The notes beneath the pieces were generated by a model that saw only the letters and a program-made list of their open reading frames with translations, ran no database searches and was not told the origin of the DNA. A program made the translations under genes and the position numbers. From Propionibacteriaceae bacterium (lineage in GTDB: Bacteria > Actinomycetota > Actinomycetes > Propionibacteriales > Propionibacteriaceae), in NCBI GenBank assembly GCA_003451975.1, contig DMIX01000228.1, forward strand, positions 1 through 11,012: 11,012 bases of DNA. Reading direction: 5' to 3'. The first letter of the stretch is position 1. Each line of letters starts with the position of its first letter. Shown here one piece after another: positions 1 to 7,500 of this stretch.

Positions 1-1068
1 GGTTGCCGTGAGTTGCTTGCTCGCCGGTGTCCAGTCGTGGCGTTCCAACAGGGAGTTGATCCTCGACTGGTCTTCGCGGACGGCGACGATGGCGTCCCGC
101 ATCGCCGCATAGGTGTCTGCTGTCGACTGGGCGGGGCCGCTGGTGGTGGTGACCGTCGCACTGCTGCTACTCGACCATTGCCGAGCCAGGGCTCCGCGCA
201 GTTGGAGCCGATCGGCCGCGTTGAGGCCCGACCGCGCCGCGGCGATCGAAACAGTGGTGTTCACCTCGACTGACTGGTCGAGGTTGAGGGCGTTGTCGGC
301 ACGAGTGATCGCCACCGCACCCAACACGGCGAGCAGGATCGCAGCGAGCAGTGCTCCGACCAGCCCACGGTTGAGGTAGCGGTGAGTGATCCGAGCGGTT
401 CCGATCGACGTGGGGACCAACAGCGCGAGGGCGGCCAGCGCGGTGAGGGCCAGCAGCCACCCCCAGCCCGGCCACGAACCGGCGCCGGCCTCGGCAGCCA
501 GGCGGGCACGCAAGGCGTTGATCGCCGGTACCAGTTGGTCGTCCAAGAGCTGGTCGGCCTGGCTCAACGACGCCTTGGCAGTGGCGGCATCGCTGGTGGT
601 GGCGGTGTACAGCAGTCGGTCGTATTCGATGAGGTTGGTGCTCAACACCGCCAACTGATCGGCGTCCTGAGGACGTTCTGCAGTGGCCTGCAGGATCAGG
701 CGATCAGCGTCGCTGAGATGGCTGCTCACCTCCTTGCGGTCGGTGGCCGAGGCCGCGAGCAGGTTGCGTGCGGCAGCATTGCCGGCGCTGAGCAGTTCGC
801 TATGCACCGAGCCGAGGCGGGCGTACTGATCGACGATGCCCGGGCCCTGGGTGAGATCGGACCGCAGCTGGACGGTGGCGGCGATGGCGCTCAATCCGAG
901 GACCAGCAGCGCGATCACAGCCAGGAGTTGGTAGCGCCGCAGCAGCTGGGGCGTTTGGCTGCTCGGTGTCGCCGGCAAGGCGATCTCGGCCAGATCGGGG
1001 GCTGCGGACTGTGCGATCAGGTGGGTGAGCTTGGCCGATCGGTTCGGTGGCTGGGCCAGGTTCGTCAC
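1..1068 (-). CDS. GlnX-like multi-span membrane protein with helical ectodomains (C-terminus outside window)
   Basis: The frame is open from GTG 1068 to the window edge, giving 356 residues with no stop, so the C-terminus is missing. Hydrophobic segments lie near residues 47-66, 203-218 and 234-254. The first 45 residues are polar and probably cytoplasmic. Residues 67-200 form a mostly helical, Ala/Leu/Asp-rich ectodomain like the four-helix sensor bundles of chemoreceptors. Residues 219-233 make a short basic loop, and a second ectodomain starts near 255. A fourth membrane segment is expected beyond the edge. The start is supported by AGGAG five bases upstream and by the GTGA overlap with the AAA+ gene. 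No enzyme motif is visible. The layout resembles actinobacterial GlnX, which links the amino-acid-binding lipoprotein GlnH to kinase PknG; this rests on topology and remembered family features, not an alignment. It could be another two-ectodomain sensor. A Ser/Thr-rich stretch lies at residues 299-310. Confidence 0.85.
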   Translation of the reverse strand, partial: MTNLAQPPNRSAKLTHLIAQSAAPDLAEIALPATPSSQTPQLLRRYQLLAVIALLVLGLSAIAATVQLRSDLTQGPGIVDQYARLGSVHSELLSAGNAAARNLLAASATDRKEVSSHLSDADRLILQATAERPQDADQLAVLSTNLIEYDRLLYTATTSDAATAKASLSQADQLLDDQLVPAINALRARLAAEAGAGSWPGWGWLLALTALAALALLVPTSIGTARITHRYLNRGLVGALLAAILLAVLGAVAITRADNALNLDQSVEVNTTVSIAAARSGLNAADRLQLRGALARQWSSSSSATVTTTSGPAQSTADTYAAMRDAIVAVREDQSRINSLLERHDWTPASKQLTAT

Positions 1069-2645
1069 GGAGTCTCCTGGGCGGGCAGGGCGGGGAACTC
1101 GACCGGCTCCTGGGGAACCGCGTTGGCCGGCGGCCGCAGCCGTGGCGATGGATCGGGATCGATCAGATCCTCAGCCAGCAAGGTGCGCAGTTCATCCACC
1201 GTGGGTTCGCCAACGTCGCGCAACCGCCACGCGTGGCGTCCAACGGCGGCCTCCAACAGGTTGCGGGCGAAGCGCCCGTTGCCGAAGTTCTCATCGCGGC
1301 TCTGCTGGGCGAGTTGGTTGCTGAACTCCTCCAGACACCCTTCGCCGAGGTCGAAATCGGACTTGGTGGCCATCGAAGTGAAGATACCGCGCAGTTCGTC
1401 GTCGGTGTAGTCCTCGAACTCGATGGTGGTGCGGAAGCGGCTAGCCAGGCCGGGGTTGTTGGCGATGAACTCGGCCATGGGAGCCGGATAGCCGGCCACG
1501 ATCACCACCAGATCGTCGCGGTGATCCTCCATCTCCTTGACCAGGGTGTTGATGGCCTCCTCGCCGTATTGATCACCATTGAGCGAGTACGCCTCGTCGA
1601 TGAACAGCACGCCGCCGTAGGCCTTGGCGGCGACCTCAGCAGTCTTGATGGCGGTCTGGCCGAGATAGCCCGCGACCAACTCGGATCGGTCCACCTCGAC
1701 CAGTTGCCCTTTGCTGAGCAGCCCGATGGCCTTGTAGATGCCCGCCACCATGCGGGCCACGGTGGTCTTGCCGGTGCCCGGATTGCCGACGAAAACGAGA
1801 TGTCGGGTGATCGTCGGGCTCTTCAGACCCGCTTTGATGCGCAGGGCATCGACCCGCAGGATGGCCGTCTGACGGTGGATCTCGGCCTTGACACTGGTCA
1901 GCCCGGTCAACTCGTCGAGTTCGGCCAGCCATTCCTCAACCGTCTTCTCGGGTTCGGCTGGTTCGGCGGTCGTCTCGACGGCAGCCTCAGGCTGCGGTTC
2001 GGTCACCGCCGGGGCTGCGGCGGGCGGCTCGACGTCGCGCGCTGCAGCCGGTTGCGAAACCGGAGCCGGACCCAGCCCGGCGAATGCTCCTGGCGTGTGG
2101 GGATCGAGCCGACTGAGATCCCAGACAGAATCCTGTACGCCCGACATGCGTGAGAGCACCTCACCGAGGATGGTCGGCGCCTGCCGCAGGAATTCCTGCT
2201 GGGCCGGATCTGTGTCGGGGGTCATGCCGGTGCTCGGGGCTGGACGCACAGTCGGCGTGATGACGGTCGGCTGTTGGGCGGCTGCTGCCATGGTGGCCGC
2301 ACCAATGGCGTCCGGGGAGGGTTCCCCCAGCGTCGCTGCCGCCTGGCAGACCTGCGCCAAGGCATGGGAATACGCCGCACCGAATGGGGTAGCGCCGAGT
2401 TGACTGGCCAAGGGGGTTGCGCTGCGCCGATAGCGGCGTCCGGCGACCGCTGCGTCCATGAACTCCTGGGCCGAGGCCTGGCGCTCCCAGGCTGCGCACC
2501 AATCCAGGTAGGCGCCTCGGTTGGCTTCGGCGACGGCCGCCGACAGCACCCGCGCTTCGGCGCGGGCGGTATCGACCTCGACTCCGGCAGCCGATGCGGC
2601 AGCATCCAGTTCGGCGAGGGCCTTCTTCAATGCGGCAGTGCTCAT
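1065..2645 (-). CDS. CbxX/CfqX-type AAA+ ATPase with unique helical N-terminal region
   Basis: 526 residues. Residues 1-125 are helical and Ala-rich and match no domain I know. A second helical patch lies near 146-180, then a Pro/Ala/Glu-rich linker to about 235. The AAA+ module starts at about 236, with the family's LTGLTSVKAEI entry at 246-256. Walker A GNPGTGKTT is at 287-295, Walker B VLFIDEAYSL at 346-355 (D350, E351), a sensor-1 region around VIVAGYP (381-387), NNPGLASRF with candidate arginine finger R403 at 396-404, and GNGRFARN at 455-462. The tail after 495 is proline-rich. The family includes the Rubisco activase CbbX and the C-terminal half of type VII secretion EccA; its members remodel partner proteins using ATP. 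No Rubisco or ESX genes are visible here, so the partners are probably TelA, the 169-residue protein or the membrane protein. The start ATG overlaps the upstream stop as TGATG; with only a weak ribosome site it is probably made by translational coupling. Confidence 0.93.
   Translation of the reverse strand: MSTAALKKALAELDAAASAAGVEVDTARAEARVLSAAVAEANRGAYLDWCAAWERQASAQEFMDAAVAGRRYRRSATPLASQLGATPFGAAYSHALAQVCQAAATLGEPSPDAIGAATMAAAAQQPTVITPTVRPAPSTGMTPDTDPAQQEFLRQAPTILGEVLSRMSGVQDSVWDLSRLDPHTPGAFAGLGPAPVSQPAAARDVEPPAAAPAVTEPQPEAAVETTAEPAEPEKTVEEWLAELDELTGLTSVKAEIHRQTAILRVDALRIKAGLKSPTITRHLVFVGNPGTGKTTVARMVAGIYKAIGLLSKGQLVEVDRSELVAGYLGQTAIKTAEVAAKAYGGVLFIDEAYSLNGDQYGEEAINTLVKEMEDHRDDLVVIVAGYPAPMAEFIANNPGLASRFRTTIEFEDYTDDELRGIFTSMATKSDFDLGEGCLEEFSNQLAQQSRDENFGNGRFARNLLEAAVGRHAWRLRDVGEPTVDELRTLLAEDLIDPDPSPRLRPPANAVPQEPVEFPALPAQETP
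1074..1078 (-). promoter_or_regulatory. Ribosome binding site of the GlnX-like gene
   Basis: On the minus strand AGGAG stands five bases before GTG 1068. It lies inside the last codons of the AAA+ gene. It decides the GTG start of the membrane protein, whose initiation overlaps the upstream stop. Confidence 0.7.
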
Positions 2646-3154
2646 CAGGATGGTCCCAAGTTGAGTTCAGGGGCTTGTGGATGCCCGAATTTCTCTTGCA
2701 GGAAGCGGCCGTGGGTGATCAAGGCGGCGGCGTCGGTGGTGTTGGCGGCATCGTAGATGGCGTCCATCGTCACGGCGAGTAGATCAAGTTGGTCCACCAG
2801 GATCAGCAAGGCGGTCTTGCCTCCCTCCACGGGACGGGAATCGGCCCAGTCCCGAGGAAGCCGCAGATAGCCGCCGATGGCCTCGGGGAGGTAGTCGGTG
2901 GCGGTAGCGACCACGGAATAGGCGTCATAGCTGCCCAGACCCAGCAGCCCCAGCCGCGGCAATGTTTTGCGGACGGTATCGATCACTCGCAGCGTCCGGG
3001 CTCGCACGGGGCCGGGGACGACCGGATCGGAGACCAAGGCGGTCACCGAGTCCAAGGCTGCACTGATATCGGGCTCGGTCGGGGCGGTGGACAGCTCCTC
3101 GACCGCCGCTGGTGGATCTTCCTCAGCGCCGGTCAACCAATCCCAAATGCCCAT
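2645..3154 (-). CDS. Uncharacterised 169-residue helical protein between TelA and the AAA+ ATPase
   Basis: I do not recognise a named domain with confidence. The protein starts MGIWDWLTG, has an acidic, proline-containing segment to about residue 30, and is then largely predicted helical to about 157. Notable patches are VRARTLRVIDTVRKTLPRLGLLG (split here: a basic helix at 50-66 then a Leu/Gly patch at 67-74), TDYLPEAIGGYLRLPRDWAD (86-105) and a Leu/Val-rich helix at 114-131. There is no signal peptide, clear membrane span, cysteine or catalytic motif. Firmicute telA homologues often sit beside xpaC, another small protein of unclear role; the 'YLP' patch might be a remote echo, but I cannot show it. 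ATG 3154 follows the telA stop by seven bases. The stop overlaps the AAA+ start as TGATG, so it is probably a stoichiometric partner of one or both. It is clearly coding: the frame is intact and snugly packed. Confidence 0.85.
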   Translation of the reverse strand: MGIWDWLTGAEEDPPAAVEELSTAPTEPDISAALDSVTALVSDPVVPGPVRARTLRVIDTVRKTLPRLGLLGLGSYDAYSVVATATDYLPEAIGGYLRLPRDWADSRPVEGGKTALLILVDQLDLLAVTMDAIYDAANTTDAAALITHGRFLQEKFGHPQAPELNLGPS

Positions 3155-3161
3155 ACCGACT

Positions 3162-4391
3162 TCAGAGATCGATGCTCAAGGAAGGCATCGAAGCGGACCG
3201 GCTGTCCTGCTGGGAAACCCGGTCGAGGTATTCCTTGCTCTTGGCCACCTCGGTCTCCAAGGTTCCGATGGTCGCCGACATGGTGTCCAGCGCCCGCAGC
3301 TTGAACTCGTCGATGGAATCCATGGTCGTGTAGATGTTGGCGAAGGCGGCCTGCAGTTGCTCCAAACCGATGGTGGAGGAGGCGGCTTGCTCCTGAATCT
3401 GGGCCGAGTTCTCTTTGAGCATCTCCGAGGTGCGTTGGATCATCTCGCTGGTGGTGGTGTTCAACGCGGTGATCTGGTCGAGCACCAGCTTCTGATTGCC
3501 CAGCGCCTGCGCCACGATGACTGCCGTCCGCAGCGCGGACACCGTGGTGGTGGCGGCTCGGTCAACACCCTTGATGAGCTCCAGATTGTTCTTGATGATG
3601 ATGTCGATGGCCAGGTAGCTCTGGATGGAGACGGCAAGCTGGGTGAGCAGATCCTGGTGCTTTTGGCGGACGTAGAACAGCACATCCTGACGGAGCGTCT
3701 TCGCCTTTTCTGGATCGGTGAGTTCGATCTCGGCGATCTGAGCGCTCAGCTTGGCGTCCAGCCGCTCGGCGATGTACACGTACTGATTCATCCGGCCCAT
3801 CACGGTCCACAAATTCTGCTTCTCCATGTTGAGCGCAGCGTTGTCCTTGGTGAGCTCGTCCTGGCCCGATCGCAGCGCGTGCAGGATGCCGTTGAGATGG
3901 GTCTGAGAGGACTGGTATTTGCGGAAGTAGTCACCCATCTGCTTGCCGATGCCCAGCTTGGCGAAGAAACCCTTGGACTTGCCTGCCGCGGCCGGATCGA
4001 GATCTTCAACGGTGCGCCGCAACTCCAGCAGGGTCTTGGACACATTCGAGGTGTTCGACAAGCCACCGGCCTCGACGGCGCGCACCGGGGTCTGCAGCAG
4101 CCGGTTGGACGTTTCGGCGGACTTGCGGATGTCGGCATCACCCATCGAGCGAACCGCGTCGGCCTGGGCGCTGAAGGTCGGAGATCCGGTCTCAGCCGTG
4201 GCCAGCGCACCGAGGAATTCGTCGACCTTGGCGTCGAGGACGGGAACCTGGGCCGCTTCGACTTGAGGCGCCATCGTCGGTGCCTGCGTCGCGGTGACGG
4301 TCGCGGGCGCGGACGGTGCGGTGAGGTTCAGCATGTCCGGTGGAGCGAGCTGGGCTGCCGCCGGGCCCGCGGGCTGTTGGGGTGTGCTCAT
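3162..4391 (-). CDS. telA: TelA/KlaA-family 'toxic anion resistance' protein
   Basis: 409 residues from ATG 4391; the frame extends upstream to GTG 4400, but only ATG 4391 has a well-placed ribosome site (GAGAGGTG, six-base gap). Residues 1-50 are a Pro/Ala-rich disordered leader. The rest is nearly all helical, as in TelA: a helix pair with LLELRRTVEDLDP (121-133), the Gly-rich GKSKGFFAKLGIG (137-149), the highly family-like region LNMEKQNLWTVMGRMNQYVY (187-206), the DVLFYVRQKHQDLLTQLAV stretch (236-254), and YLAIDIIIKNNLELIKGVDRA (259-279) leading into long coiled coils to about 390. No membrane span or enzyme motif is seen. Named for tellurite resistance on RK2-type plasmids, the family is widespread on chromosomes and probably has a broader envelope or stress role. 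It is first in a four-gene operon with an AAA+ ATPase and a membrane sensor. No terD, terC or other tellurite gene is visible. Confidence 0.92.
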   Translation of the reverse strand: MSTPQQPAGPAAAQLAPPDMLNLTAPSAPATVTATQAPTMAPQVEAAQVPVLDAKVDEFLGALATAETGSPTFSAQADAVRSMGDADIRKSAETSNRLLQTPVRAVEAGGLSNTSNVSKTLLELRRTVEDLDPAAAGKSKGFFAKLGIGKQMGDYFRKYQSSQTHLNGILHALRSGQDELTKDNAALNMEKQNLWTVMGRMNQYVYIAERLDAKLSAQIAEIELTDPEKAKTLRQDVLFYVRQKHQDLLTQLAVSIQSYLAIDIIIKNNLELIKGVDRAATTTVSALRTAVIVAQALGNQKLVLDQITALNTTTSEMIQRTSEMLKENSAQIQEQAASSTIGLEQLQAAFANIYTTMDSIDEFKLRALDTMSATIGTLETEVAKSKEYLDRVSQQDSRSASMPSLSIDL

Positions 4392-4397
4392 CAGTGG

Positions 4398-4405
4398 CAC
4401 CTCTC
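4398..4405 (-). promoter_or_regulatory. Ribosome binding site of telA
   Basis: GAGAGGTG on the minus strand, six bases before ATG 4391. It overlaps the alternative GTG at 4400, which therefore could not use it. This selects ATG 4391 as the start. Confidence 0.65.
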
Positions 4406-4424
4406 GGATCGGATGACGGGCTCC

Positions 4425-4430
4425 AATCTA
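4425..4430 (-). promoter_or_regulatory. Candidate -10 element for the telA operon
   Basis: On the minus strand TAGATT fits the actinobacterial housekeeping TAnnnT pattern. It would start transcription near 4418 and leave a leader of roughly 27 bases before telA. No good -35 hexamer stands 16-18 bases upstream, which is common in actinobacteria. Judged by eye only. Confidence 0.4.
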
Positions 4431-4520
4431 GCCGTCCGGCCGCAAGAATTCCGCAGTGCCTCGGGCTACATCTCTCAGTGTGGGGGACTGACCCGGGGCA
4501 TCCCTGACTCCAGCACCACA

Positions 4521-4543
4521 GTGTCGGTGCGGCGTGATTGCAT
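4521..4543 (+). promoter_or_regulatory. Candidate RecA-NDp/PafBC-type DNA-damage promoter of adnA
   Basis: GTGTCGGTG (4521-4529), eight bases, then TTGCAT (4538-4543). The consensus is TTGTCRGTG-N8-TAnnnT. The TGTCRGTG core matches fully, the spacer is exactly eight, and the -10 misses only its second base. In actinobacteria this promoter class drives LexA-independent DNA-damage induction through PafBC. A start six or seven bases after the -10 would fall at about 4550, on the proposed GTG of adnA, giving a leaderless message. The fit with a break-repair operon supports it, but it is a by-eye match. Confidence 0.5.
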
Positions 4544-4549
4544 AGCCCT

Positions 4550-7500
4550 GTGCAGGAATCGGTGTCCGAGGCTCAAGGATTGGCACAGCTGTCCGACGAG
4601 CAGGCGGCGATCCTGGCCCAATGGCGTGGGGCGATGCTGCTGCTCGGCAGACCGGGCACGGGCAAGACCACCGTGTTGGCGCGGGCTGCGGTCGCTGCGG
4701 TGCGCGCGGGCGGTCGTCCGCCACTGGTCCTGGTTGCGGATCGTGCGGCAGCCAGCCAGGTGCGCAATCTGATCGCGGCAGAACTGGGAGCCGGAACCTG
4801 GTCGGTATCGGTGACGACGGTGCACGCGCTCGCCCGCACCCTGTGGCAGCGCTTCTCCGAGCGGCCCGCGGTGCGGCTGCTCAATGCCGCAGAGCAGGAA
4901 TTCCGGGTACGGGAGTTGTTGGCCGGACGGGGGCCGAACGGCTGGCCGCAACGCCTGCGGTTGGCGGTGGGCACCCGCGCTTTCGCTCGACAGGTGCGCG
5001 CCTGTCTGGCTCGTACCCGCCAGCTCGGTTTGGACCCCGAAGATCTGATCGCCTTCGGCGGTAGCGCGCAGCGCGAGGAATGGCAGGCGCTGGGGGACTT
5101 CTTCACCGAATACCTGGACGTGCTCGACGCCGAAGATGTCCTGGACTACGCCGAACTGATCCATCGAGTTCGGCTGCTCGTGGATGATCCGGCGGTGTCG
5201 TCGGTGTTGAGAGCCGAGATCGGATCGGTGCTGGTCGACGACTATGCCGACCTGGATCCCAGTCAACTCGGGTTGGTGCGGGTCCTGTCCGCAGGGGTGC
5301 CGGTCTTGGCCACCGCAGACCCCGACAGCATTGCCTCGGGATTTCGTGGCGCTGATCCCCGCGCGATCCCTGATTTTGCCGACCGCTTTGCGGAGCCCGG
5401 GCGTCCGGGGGTGGTCGCCGAGTTGCGGAGCACCCATCGGTACGGGCCTCGCCTCGACGATGCGCTCGGCGGCCTGCGCCACGCACTGCCTCGGCCACCG
5501 GGAAGGCCGGCAGTGTCAGGATCGGCGCTGGGCCCGACAGGGCTACTTCGGGTGCACGCCTGTACCGATGAGAGCGATCAAGCCGCGGCGATCCTGAGCG
5601 AGTTGCATCGCGCCCGGGTCGAGCAAGGCATCGGCTATGCCCAGATGGCGGTGCTGGTCCGCTCCGGGGGTGAGGATGTCGAACCGATCGTGGCCGCCCT
5701 TTCCGGCGCTGGGATCCCGGTCCAACGCCCTGGCGACGAGATTCCGCTGGCCCAAGCACCAGCGGTTCGCACCCTGCTGGTGGGGCTGGAAGTCGCGGCG
5801 TCCGGCGCCGCGACGCCCGAACAGGCCGAACACCTGTTGACCTCGCCGCTGGGAGGCTTCGACGCGGTGAGCCTGCGTGCATTGGTGCGTCGGTGGCGGG
5901 AACGAGTGGATTCGGTGCCGCAGCCATTGGCGCAGCAACTGGCACAGGCCTTGAACGATCCGGAATGGGCCGCCACTGACCCCAGCGCCGAAGCCACAGC
6001 CTTGCGTTCACTGAGCGGACTGATCCGCACCGCACGGGAACTGCTGGTCGGCGGCGCCCCCGTCGACGAGGTGTCCTGGACGCTGTGGCACGGTACCGAC
6101 TGGCCCACACGATTGGCGCAGGAGGCTGCCCAGGATCCAACCGGCGCCAGCAGGGCCGACGCCGAGTTGGACGCATTGTGCGCCTACTTCGATGCTGCGG
6201 CCGAGGCCGACCGGCGCGGCGGAATCCCCGGCGTGAGAGCATTTTTGGCCGAGTTGGATGGCCAACAGATCCCTGCGGACCGACAGCGGGAATCGCAGTT
6301 TCGGCGCACGGGCGTGCAGATCCTCACCGCTCACCGCGCCCGTGGCCAGCAGTGGGATGTGGTGGTCGTCACCGGCGCCCAGGAAGGCCGCTGGCCCGCC
6401 CGAGCCAGCCGCAATGCTGTGCTCGACGCCGCTGAGCTCGCCACTGATGGGTTGATGGGGACGCCGGGTTCGCGGGAGACTCTCGCCGCCGAGCGGCGAC
6501 TGTTCCACCTGGCCTGTTCGCGTGCTCGACGGGTACTGGTGGTGACGTCGATCAGTGATGGCGACACCGCAGCACCCTCGCGATTCATCGCAGAGTTGGG
6601 CTCCGCTGATGCCGTGGCCGATGACGGTGAAGCAGTGCTTCCACGGCGAGGCCCCGGGGCGATCACCGCGCCCGGATTGGTTGCCGAACTGCGCAGAGCC
6701 AGCGCTGATGCCAGCAGTCCGGCTGCAGTGCGCGCGGCCGCTGCCATCGAGTTGGCGTGGTTGGCCGACCAGCGCGACGACTCCGGTGACCCGGTGGTGC
6801 CCAGCGCTGACCCGGGCACCTGGTGGGGTTTACGCGAGGTGTCCAGTGCACCGCAGCCGGCCCCCAAGCCGATCCGGCTGCGCCCCAGCCAGGTGGGCGC
6901 TGTCCTCACCTGCCCGCGCCGCTACTTCCTCGCCGACCGGGCGCGGGCCGAAAGCGGTGCCGGCGAGGCTGCTCAACTCGGGTCACTGGTCCATGCCCTG
7001 GTGCAGCAGGCGGTGACCGAGGGAAGCGACCTCGATCAACTGATCGAACGGGTCGATCAGGAGTGGCATCGACTACCCCCGCAGGCACCGTGGCGGGCCA
7101 CCGCCGAGCGCGAAGCCGTCGTCGCTGCGCTGAGCCGGTTCTTCGCCTGGTGGCAGGCGCGCCGCGCCGCCTTCGTCGGCGTCGAAATGCCGTTTCGTAC
7201 CGAATTGGTCTGCGACGGACTTCCCATCGAACTGGTCGGCCAGATCGACTGGCTGGAGCGCACCGAGTTGGGCCTGTCCGTTGTGGATTTCAAGACTTCC
7301 CGACGACCACCCACCCGTGCCGAAGTCGCTGCCATGGACCAGTTGGGCATCTACCAGCTTGCGATCCGCAACGGTGGGCTGGCCGAGTTCGGCACGACGG
7401 TCGACGCTGCAGCAGCGGTCTACCTGCGTGTCGGCGACCGTGACCCTGCCCTTCCGAAGGAGTTCAGTCAGCCATCCCTGTCGACCGCTCCGCATCAGGA

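Larger units (their letters stand above)
4392..4549. other. Divergent intergenic region between telA and adnA
   Basis: This is the only noncoding stretch of note, 158 bases. It must carry the promoters of both operons. I see the telA ribosome site and a TAGATT -10 at its left end, and a RecA-NDp-like promoter at its right end. I found no LexA-type SOS box (TCGAAC-N4-GTTCGA), no riboswitch and no strong terminator hairpin. The middle, about 4440-4515, shows nothing I can name. Confidence 0.7.

Noticed and set aside
382..2153. Plus-strand open frames of 342 and 368 codons opposite the membrane protein and AAA+ genes
   Set aside because: They are Gly/Gln/Arg-rich mirror frames with no motif. 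The minus strand has Walker motifs, membrane spans and proper start overlaps.
1065..2645. AAA+ gene as Rubisco activase cbbX or ESX EccA
   Set aside because: The ATPase module belongs to the same family, but no Rubisco, ESX or WXG100 gene is present and the N-terminal region fits neither.
4440..4520. Possible inverted repeats or operator in the intergenic middle (CAGTGTGG ... CCACAGTG)
   Set aside because: The arms are not true complements over more than a few bases, so there is no support for an operator or hairpin.
4538..4549. TTG at 4538 as the start of adnA
   Set aside because: It falls on the likely -10 hexamer and has no ribosome site. GTG 4550 or GTG 4562 is more plausible.
2967..4772. 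Long plus-strand open frame (601 codons) opposite telA and the 169-residue gene
   Set aside because: Its translation is low-complexity Gly/Arg/Leu/Val-rich with no domain, and it runs across the telA promoter and into adnA. It is a mirror frame of a GC-rich gene; the minus strand carries clear TelA sequence.
5103..6242. Minus-strand open frame of 379 codons opposite adnA
   Set aside because: Its composition is extreme (Arg/Pro-rich), it has no domain and lies fully inside adnA.
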